Origin: Candidatus Peregrinibacteria bacterium RIFOXYB2_FULL_32_7
GTDB taxonomy: Bacteria; Patescibacteriota; Gracilibacteria; UBA1369; GWF2-33-10
Length of the DNA stretch: 9,469 nt
Assembly (NCBI GenBank): GCA_001787465.1
Contig: MFXJ01000002.1
Coordinates: 1-9,469, forward strand
Direction of reading: 5' to 3'
Both the position numbers and the translations under genes were made by a program. Positions 5,391-9,469 of the stretch are shown piece by piece. The first letter of the stretch is position 1, and the number at the start of each line of letters is the position of its first letter. Below the pieces are notes generated by a model. That model was not told where the DNA came from. It searched no databases and worked only from the letters and a program-made list of their open reading frames with translations.

Positions 5391-5855
5391 ATGAAAAAAT
5401 TTATATACTTCATTGCTGGAGCTTTATTCGCCTTTAGTATAACTGCTTTTGCTGCTACAACTATTTTTACAGATCAGAATACTTTTGAAGATTGGTATGA
5501 AGACGCGGTAATCAATATGCATAACAAAGGTATTATTACTGGCTATTCTGATGGAAGTTTCCAAGCTTATAATAATGTTAACCGTGCTGAATTAGCAGTT
5601 ATGTTAGATCGCATGTTCCAATATATAGAAGCTAATAAATCATCGATACTTAGCATGGAAACAGCAAAAGCAATCGCTGAAAAAAGTTCATGCACTGAAG
5701 AAGGAAATTTAACAGGCGAATATTACTACAACGACATAACAAAAACATGGTGGTTTAACACTAATATACAAAAATCAGGGTGCAATCCTACATGCGTTGT
5801 GGATGAAGAAACTAAAACAGCAGAAATTAATTGGATGTGTACAGGAGCTCTCTAA
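5391..5855 (+). CDS. Secreted protein with one S-layer homology (SLH) domain and Cys-rich tail
   Basis: A 154-aa exported protein. The N-terminus MKKFIYFIAGALFAFSITAFA is a signal peptide with likely cleavage near residue 21-22. Residues about 25-75 form one SLH motif (FTDQNTFEDWYEDAV, GIITGYSDGSF at 47-57, VNRAELAVMLDRM at 63-75). SLH domains bind cell-wall polymers, usually as three repeats; only one is present. The C-terminal part has four cysteines (101, 131, 135, 150), the segment YNDITKTWWFNT (113-124) and the end AEINWMCTGAL. I recall similar tails on many exported Patescibacteria proteins, function unknown; the cysteines may form disulfides. The gene follows the second 164-bp repeat by 50 bases, and a sequence resembling the repeat's left half begins 16 bases after its stop. 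Confidence 0.85.
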   Translation: MKKFIYFIAGALFAFSITAFAATTIFTDQNTFEDWYEDAVINMHNKGIITGYSDGSFQAYNNVNRAELAVMLDRMFQYIEANKSSILSMETAKAIAEKSSCTEEGNLTGEYYYNDITKTWWFNTNIQKSGCNPTCVVDEETKTAEINWMCTGAL

Positions 5856-5871
5856 AGCGTTTCACAATACA

Positions 5872-5889
5872 TCACTATAAGGGGTTCAC
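5872..5889 (+). repeat. Possible decayed left half of the attC-like repeat
   Basis: TCACTATAAGGGGTTCAC can be aligned with CACTGTATATGCGGTTCGC in the left arm of the 164-bp repeats (3360-3376 region), sharing CACT, ATA and GGTTC with one two-base gap. It follows directly after the SLH gene, where a cassette would carry its recombination site. There is no right half. The similarity is weak and could be chance. Confidence 0.2.
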
Positions 5890-5955
5890 ACTTAATAAGA
5901 AATTTTGATAGGCTTTTTTCAAGACAAAAGGGATAAATTTGTTTTTTTAAATACA

Positions 5956-6021
5956 GAGGGGGAATAAGGTATTTTCTCCGTTAGCTCTGCGAAAATAATT
6001 TTATTTTGAGGGAAATTAGAA
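5956..6021 (+). repeat. Leader resembling the edges of the HEPN-gene segment, without the gene
   Basis: GAGGGGGAATAAGGTATTT (5956-5974) matches the leader at 4488-4508, and GGAAATTAGAA (6011-6021) matches 5129-5139 inside the right inverted repeat. In the HEPN segment these two motifs lie 640 bases apart, on either side of the gene; here they are 55 apart. The CCCGCG ends are missing. This may be an internally deleted relative or a shared leader element. Confidence 0.35.
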
Positions 6022-6022
6022 T

Positions 6023-6033
6023 AGAATCATTCT
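6023..6033 (+). promoter_or_regulatory. Short palindrome upstream of the Bro-N gene
   Basis: AGAATCATTCT is an 11-base palindrome with a central C, 18 bases before the ATG of the Bro-N gene. Its place would suit an operator, but no second copy or clear promoter boxes support it. Confidence 0.2.
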
Positions 6034-6050
6034 GTTTAATTTTATGAAAT

Positions 6051-6872
6051 ATGGAAACTACAAAAATCGCTTTGTTTAAAGGGAAAGAAATTAGAAAGAT
6101 GCTCTATAAAAACGAGTGGTGGTTTTCTGTTATAGATATAGTTGGAGTATTAACGGACAGCCCTGAACCCAAAACCTATTGGGCAAAAATGAAAGATCGT
6201 GACACTGAAATATCGCAACCGTTCCCATTTTGGGAACAGTTGAAATTGTTGGCTTCCGATGGAAAAATGCGTGAAACTGATTGTGCAAATACAGAAGGTA
6301 TTTTTCGTATTATTCAATCTATACCATCTCCAAAAGCAGAACCTTTTAAGAGATGGCTTGCAAAAGTTGGTTATGAAAGAATTCAAGAAATTGAGAATCC
6401 TGAATTAGCAACAAAAAGGACTCGAATGTTGTATAAATTAAAGGGTTATCCAGATGACTGGATTGAAAAAAGAATGAGAGGAATTGCAATTCGTGAAGAA
6501 TTAACTGATGAATGGCAAAAGAGAGGAGCAAAAGAGAACAAAGATTATGAGATTCTCACTGCTGAAATTTCCAAAGCTACTTTTGGAATAACCCCAAGTG
6601 AATACAAAAAACTCAAAAACTTAAAACGGGAAAATTTACGAGATCATATGGATGATTTTGAACTCATTTTTACTATGCTTGGAGAAAGATCAACAACAGA
6701 AATTCATCGAACCGAAGATTCAAAAGGGATACCTAAATTAAAACAGGATGCAAATAGAGGTGGCAAAATAGCAGGCATTGCTAGAAAAGAATTAGAAAAA
6801 GAGCTTGGCAAATCAGTAGTTTCAAAAAGGAATTATTTGCCAGAGAAAAAATCTAGGGAATCTTTAAACTAA
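6051..6872 (+). CDS. Bro-N domain protein (phage antirepressor / BRO family)
   Basis: A 273-aa probable DNA-binding protein. The N-terminal Bro-N domain (about 4-112) shows IALFKGKEIRKMLYKNEWWFSVIDIVGVLTD and, at 80-112, NTEGIFRIIQSIPSPKAEPFKRWLAKVGYERIQE, both characteristic. The C-terminal region (about 115-260), with TRMLYKLKGYPDDWIEKRM and a GERSTTEIHRTEDSKGIP block, is the extension seen in a widespread bacterial version of this family. Bro-N proteins occur in phages and mobile elements as antirepressors or regulators; the target is unknown. The length is typical and the gene intact. An out-of-frame ATG at 6044 is not used. Codon use is less AT-biased than in the HEPN-like gene, and the sequence is well conserved relative to the family, suggesting recent acquisition or strong constraint. 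Confidence 0.85.
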   Translation: METTKIALFKGKEIRKMLYKNEWWFSVIDIVGVLTDSPEPKTYWAKMKDRDTEISQPFPFWEQLKLLASDGKMRETDCANTEGIFRIIQSIPSPKAEPFKRWLAKVGYERIQEIENPELATKRTRMLYKLKGYPDDWIEKRMRGIAIREELTDEWQKRGAKENKDYEILTAEISKATFGITPSEYKKLKNLKRENLRDHMDDFELIFTMLGERSTTEIHRTEDSKGIPKLKQDANRGGKIAGIARKELEKELGKSVVSKRNYLPEKKSRESLN

Positions 6873-6877
6873 AATTT

Positions 6878-7078
6878 AATTCAAAGATAAAAACTGCCTT
6901 AATCACCGGATCTGAAACCTTCGGGAAATATATCACCAATCCTACAAAATGGTTAGCACTAAAAACTGATGGCAAAATAATTAGTGGTCATAAAATTCAT
7001 AGCCTAGTATTTCCATCAATAATTCGTCTCCCAAAAGATGCGGAAAATCATGGCGAAACAATAATAAAAAACATTTGA
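6878..7078 (+). pseudogene. Remnant of pyrrolidone-carboxylate peptidase (N-terminal third)
   Basis: The frame reads KIKTALITGSETFGKYITNP, then KWLALKTDGKIISGHKIHSLVFPS and PKDAENHGETIIKNI before TGA. This matches the start of family C15 pyroglutamyl peptidase I: the xxITGFxPFGxxxxNPx motif and the LPV/FPS segment. The family removes N-terminal pyroglutamate and is about 200 residues, with catalytic Glu, Cys and His residues further on. Here only about 65 residues remain and the catalytic Cys and His regions are absent. There is no ATG, and the fragment begins right after the Bro-N stop. It looks like debris left by insertion or deletion at this spot. Confidence 0.6.
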
Positions 7079-7127
7079 TTGAAAAATATTTTCAGAACTA
7101 CATATAGCACTACTTAATCAAAACATT

Positions 7128-7799
7128 ATGAAAAGCAAAATTTTAATGACAATGATCCTAGCCACTGTATTTCTTGCTGGTTGCTCTATGCTTTCACTAA
7201 AAGAACCGACAAAACAAATAGAAAATAATAATGAACAAAAACTTTCATTCACTGCCCAAATTAATCAGTCACTTAATAACAGCCTTACTATTGAGGAAAT
7301 CGACAATCCAAATCTGACGCTTCCCTCAGATATTAATACTGGTCAAATAAAAAAGTATTTCAAAATAGACAATATCCTATTTGCCCTTGTTCTTCGTAAT
7401 TCAATGAATGTGGTTCTATCATTACCAACAGATTTTACTCCCACATTTACTGGAGTTCTTGTTGCTGGGCAGGGAAATCCTCAATGGACCAAGTTAATAG
7501 AAATTAAGGATACAGAAGAAACAAACAAAAATAATCCCTACTATCTCATGGTAGATAACCAAAAATTACTATTAACTATTGTCGATCAAAATGGGGCAGG
7601 CTCTGGAGAAGGAATAATGAAAGTTTTTGCTCTCCAAGAAACAAGTAACTGGAAATTAGAGAGTTGTTACTATTTTGGTGGAAACTATAATGATCCATCC
7701 ACCGACAGCGACTATTTTGCTTTTTCAACAAAATTTTCAAAACACACATCACAACCAATTGAATCATGCAATAATGTTCAGCTTGTATTTAACGAATAA
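7128..7799 (+). CDS. Putative lipoprotein, 223 aa, function unknown
   Basis: The N-terminus MKSKILMTMILATVFLAGCS is a lipoprotein signal with lipobox LAGC; Cys19 would be lipidated, anchoring the protein outside the cytoplasmic membrane. After a polar linker (about 25-45, Asn/Glu/Lys-rich) comes a mostly beta-rich domain (about 65-215), with segments such as YFKIDNILFALVLRNSMNVVLSL and NQKLLLTIVDQNGAGSGEGIMKVFAL. The latter has the look of a beta-propeller or PliI/lysozyme-inhibitor-like exported domain, but no family can be named. Two cysteines near the C-terminus (CYYF, SCNN) may form a disulfide. The gene stands alone with no visible Shine-Dalgarno. Fifteen bases after the stop is GCCTAAC (7814-7820), which fits the classical attC R'' consensus. 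Confidence 0.75.
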   Translation: MKSKILMTMILATVFLAGCSMLSLKEPTKQIENNNEQKLSFTAQINQSLNNSLTIEEIDNPNLTLPSDINTGQIKKYFKIDNILFALVLRNSMNVVLSLPTDFTPTFTGVLVAGQGNPQWTKLIEIKDTEETNKNNPYYLMVDNQKLLLTIVDQNGAGSGEGIMKVFALQETSNWKLESCYYFGGNYNDPSTDSDYFAFSTKFSKHTSQPIESCNNVQLVFNE

Positions 7800-7813
7800 A
7801 AATGGGGCACATC

Positions 7814-7837
7814 GCCTAACAGTCTCCATGAGCGTGG
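7814..7837 (+). repeat. GCCTAAC box and ATGAGCG: possible attC half-site after the lipoprotein gene
   Basis: GCCTAAC (7814-7820) fits the RYYYAAC consensus exactly, and ATGAGCGTGG (7828-7837) resembles ATATGCGG in the left arm of the 164-bp repeats at a similar distance. The patch is GC-rich in an AT-rich gap and lies directly after a stop codon. No complementary GTTAGGC follows before the next gene, so it cannot be called a complete site. The rest of the 145-bp gap holds only a weak TTTCC/GGAAA hairpin (7851-7866) and AT-rich DNA. Confidence 0.25.
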
Positions 7838-7944
7838 GTATATTTGGAATTTTCCCTTTTAGGAAAGACGGATAGAAGGGTATTATAAAGTTACTAAAAT
7901 TTATATAATTCAATTACTTTCTTTATAAATAACAAAAAGAGGAT

Positions 7945-8214
7945 ATGACTAATAAAATAATCGCCACCGGTGTAGTTCATAAAGTCCCAAAGGACTTAAA
8001 AGAAACTTTGATTTCCAATCCAAATGTACTTGTGAAATGGAATAAACTTACGCCTCTTGCGCGTAACGAATGGATTTGTTGGATCACAATTGTTAAAAAA
8101 ACCGAAACAAGAAAAAATCATATAGATCGTTTATGCGTAGACCTTCTTAAAGGGAAGCGCAGACCTTGTTGTTGGCCTGGCTGTTCTCATCGTAAACCAG
8201 ATACAAAAAAGTGA
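7945..8214 (+). CDS. Small OmdA/YdeI-type protein
   Basis: An 89-aa protein matching the OmpD-associated (OmdA) C-terminal family also found in YdeI proteins: VPKDLKETLISNPNVLVKWNKLTPLARNEW (14-43), then an ICWI helix, a basic helix KKTETRKNHIDRLCVDLLKGKRR (51-73), and the end PCCWPGCSHR with Cys75, Cys76, Cys80 and His82, which could bind a metal. The family is small, probably cytoplasmic; YdeI has been linked to stress or antimicrobial-peptide resistance, but the biochemical role is not known. AGAGGA (7938-7943) precedes the ATG by a single base, too close for an efficient Shine-Dalgarno. Stop is TGA. It converges on the PIN toxin gene with 38 bases between stops. Confidence 0.75.
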   Translation: MTNKIIATGVVHKVPKDLKETLISNPNVLVKWNKLTPLARNEWICWITIVKKTETRKNHIDRLCVDLLKGKRRPCCWPGCSHRKPDTKK

Positions 8215-8252
8215 TTAAAATCCAATCTCTAACAGTATGCACTTTGCAAATC

Positions 8253-8657
8253 TCACCCTCTTTTCAACCACTCTCTCGGCGTATAATGTTCTACATTAAC
8301 CCTATCAAAATCTTTATCAAAAGTAATTAAAGACATTCTGTGTTTTTTAGCTAAAAAAGCATGCAAAGCATCGTCAAAATCTAAATCATATTCCTTCATA
8401 AATTTAAAAACTTCTGGGATATCAAAATTATTTAACGATATTAAATCAAAAATTTGCTCTTTTAACAATTCGTTAAATCTATCCAAAGTCTTTTCCTGTT
8501 TTTTTTTGCAACAACCCATGGCAAAAGAATAAATCGTGAACTGATTAATATAAATCGTTTCCTTAAAATCAACGGCATAACTCAACAATTCCCAGCTCGA
8601 TTTAAAATCATTCTGCTTAAAAAAAATTGAATACAAAATATTAGTGTCAAATAACAT
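8253..8657 (-). CDS. PIN-domain toxin (VapC-like)
   Basis: Starting at the ATG complementary to 8655-8657 gives 134 aa beginning MLFDTNILYSIF, the classic PIN start with Asp4 and Asn6. A longer frame to 8696 exists, but it would overlap the upstream antitoxin gene and put non-PIN residues first, so the internal ATG is preferred. Further PIN motifs are DFDDALHAFLA (93-103, Asp96) and ITFDKDFDRV (111-120, Asp114 and Asp117). The usual second acidic residue, a Glu around 40-45, is missing: the region reads INQFTIYSFAMG. PIN toxins are Mg-dependent ribonucleases, commonly cutting tRNA or rRNA. The gene follows the antitoxin gene by 8 bases, as in vapBC operons. The lost Glu may mean reduced activity or an alternative acidic residue. 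Confidence 0.8.
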   Translation of the reverse strand: MLFDTNILYSIFFKQNDFKSSWELLSYAVDFKETIYINQFTIYSFAMGCCKKKQEKTLDRFNELLKEQIFDLISLNNFDIPEVFKFMKEYDLDFDDALHAFLAKKHRMSLITFDKDFDRVNVEHYTPREWLKRG

Positions 8658-8665
8658 AAATAAAA

Positions 8666-8965
8666 TTAAAAATACTTCTTCATAACATCCTCCCAAACCT
8701 CCTTCTGCAACCTAACCGGATCTTCATTTTCAAATTCATTTCCGATTTCAACATCAACTTCATTCCAAATCTTTTTTAAAATTTTTATCTTTTCTGCTTT
8801 TTCTCTATTTTCTTCATTCAAATACTCATCAATTATCTGATTTACAGTCTTACTTCTCTCTCTTTCCGGTACCGCATTATAAAATCTCTCAACCGTTACC
8901 GGTTGCAAGCTAAAAAGCACACGCCTTACTTTTGGTCTCTTATTTTCAATTAAAATTTGAGGCAT
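8666..8965 (-). CDS. Ribbon-helix-helix-like antitoxin partner of the PIN toxin
   Basis: A 99-aa protein. Residues about 13-25 (VRRVLFSLQPVTV) can form the DNA-binding strand, and VPERERSKTVNQIIDEYL (32-49) is the loop and helix typical of ribbon-helix-helix proteins. The C-terminal half is charged and helical (KIKILKKIWNEVDVEIGNEFENED) and would wrap and inhibit the toxin. It is encoded first and ends 8 bases before the toxin ATG, so the two are one operon. A perfect palindrome 33 bases upstream of its start suggests autorepression. No standard VapB subfamily can be named from the sequence alone. Confidence 0.75.
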   Translation of the reverse strand: MPQILIENKRPKVRRVLFSLQPVTVERFYNAVPERERSKTVNQIIDEYLNEENREKAEKIKILKKIWNEVDVEIGNEFENEDPVRLQKEVWEDVMKKYF

Positions 8966-8998
8966 AAATAAAAAATTTAATATATACGATTTCTAACT

Positions 8999-9012
8999 TT
9001 AGTATATACTAA
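8999..9012 (-). promoter_or_regulatory. Palindromic operator of the toxin-antitoxin operon
   Basis: TTAGTATATACTAA is a perfect 14-base palindrome, 33 bases upstream of the antitoxin ATG. A related half-site, TATATAC, lies between it and the gene (8981-8987). The site overlaps where a promoter would sit (candidate minus-strand -10 TATATT, complement of 8979-8984). Binding by the antitoxin is inferred from the usual autoregulation of such operons. Confidence 0.5.
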
Positions 9013-9052
9013 TTTATAAACTTTTCCAAGATAAAAAATTCTAAATTTTGAG

Positions 9053-9469
9053 TTAGGATCTTTTCCACTTCAACATTCTCTTCGCCGCAAAATAAATCCA
9101 CCACAGACCTATTGTAGTAATTACTATCACTATTTTGATCGTTAAAACCTCATTTTGTAGCAAAAAATAAATAGTACCAGTAATCAAAATTCCAGCCATC
9201 CTACCAATCCATAAAACCACATCTCTATAAATCAAACCAGCATAAAAACTGCAATTTTCTTCTTTTATCATCTCTATCGACTGCAAATCAATTGTATGTT
9301 CAGATACCCGCCAAATATGCACTCCCAATCCATCCATTAACAAATATATCACATAAAACCACGGCGAAATATTCCAAAAAAATAAAAATCCACAGCCAAT
9401 TGTAAATAATATACCAGCATGAAACATTATTTTAATCCTATTGCCTTCATGCCGGACATGAGACAAAAA
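9053..9469 (-). CDS. Multi-pass membrane protein, C-terminal part; MFS transporter-like (runs off the window)
   Basis: The frame is open to the window edge; a TTG at 9464-9466 is not a convincing start, so the gene is treated as missing its N-terminus. About 138 residues are visible. Hydrophobic spans lie roughly at residues 14-31 (MFHAGILFTIGCGFLFFW), 34-50 (SPWFYVIYLLMDGLGVH), 84-104 (VVLWIGRMAGILITGTIYFLL) and 108-128 (LTIKIVIVITTIGLWWIYFA). The protein ends in a basic tail AAKRMLKWKRS. The SHVRHEGNR start resembles the basic loop between helices of major facilitator proteins, and the helix layout would fit the last four helices of one. Substrate cannot be told. It shares its direction with the toxin-antitoxin operon, whose operator lies 41 bases past its stop. 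Confidence 0.6.
   Translation of the reverse strand, partial: FLSHVRHEGNRIKIMFHAGILFTIGCGFLFFWNISPWFYVIYLLMDGLGVHIWRVSEHTIDLQSIEMIKEENCSFYAGLIYRDVVLWIGRMAGILITGTIYFLLQNEVLTIKIVIVITTIGLWWIYFAAKRMLKWKRS

Noticed and set aside
6150..6531. Two minus-strand open frames inside the Bro-N gene
   Set aside because: They lie antisense to a gene with clear family motifs along its whole length.
7076..7078. TGA read as glycine (Gracilibacteria/Absconditabacteria code)
   Set aside because: Reading through this TGA does not continue the peptidase similarity, and the OmdA-like and PIN genes end naturally at TGA.
7851..7866. TTTCC/GGAAA hairpin as a terminator of the lipoprotein gene
   Set aside because: The stem has only five pairs and no T-run follows it.
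7576..7875. Overlapping frames on both strands at the end of the lipoprotein gene
   Set aside because: They lack motifs and starts; the lipoprotein frame with signal and lipobox explains the region up to 7799.
8658..8696. Longer N-terminus for the PIN toxin (start at 8696)
   Set aside because: It would overlap the antitoxin gene and place 13 residues before the conserved MLFDTN start.

Overview
The window is AT-rich (coding and intergenic), uses the standard stop codons, and almost none of its genes has a Shine-Dalgarno sequence. No rRNA, tRNA or CRISPR array was found. The protein set points to a Candidate Phyla Radiation (Patescibacteria) type bacterium: a small SLH-domain secreted protein with a Cys-rich tail ending NWMCTGAL, a Bro-N protein, a small OmdA-like protein and a LysW-like carrier. 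This assignment rests on recalled family resemblance, not on a search.

Layout. Positions 1-658 (minus) hold the N-terminal part of a threonine-synthase-like PLP enzyme, divergent from a 50-aa LysW-like zinc ribbon (764-916). Convergent with that is a tyrosine recombinase (919-1737, minus). Next comes a stretch organised by repeats (about 1738-5340): a leader beside the recombinase start; a 433-aa membrane protein on the minus strand; a 164-bp palindromic repeat; a 195-aa protein and a 55-aa membrane peptide; a HEPN-motif protein inside its own inverted repeat; and a second copy of the 164-bp repeat. The rest (5341-9469) reads as accessory genes: SLH protein, Bro-N protein, a remnant of pyroglutamyl peptidase, a lipoprotein, an OmdA-like protein, an RHH antitoxin plus PIN toxin pair with a palindromic operator, and the C-terminal part of a multi-pass membrane transporter.

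Main interpretation. The recombinase, the adjacent leader and the repeats resemble an integron. The recombinase is divergent from the array. A GTTGTAGG junction lies about 120 bp upstream of its start, preceded by a possible plus-strand promoter and an SD-like AGGAG. The same GTTGTAGG ends the first 164-bp repeat (ATTGTAAG ends the second). Each repeat begins with an AAC-ending box and folds as a long imperfect palindrome, as attC sites do. The enzyme lacks the extra 'patch' segment of classical IntI, and the R boxes only partly fit the classical attC consensus. This would therefore be a divergent integron-like cassette system or an analogous Xer-driven one. A miniature inverted-repeat element mobilised by something else is the main alternative.

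If the reading is right, the cargo (unknown membrane protein, HEPN-motif protein, small hypotheticals, and further downstream possibly the SLH protein, lipoprotein and toxin-antitoxin pair) is typical of cassette arrays: short, unrelated genes with different base composition and possible defence functions.
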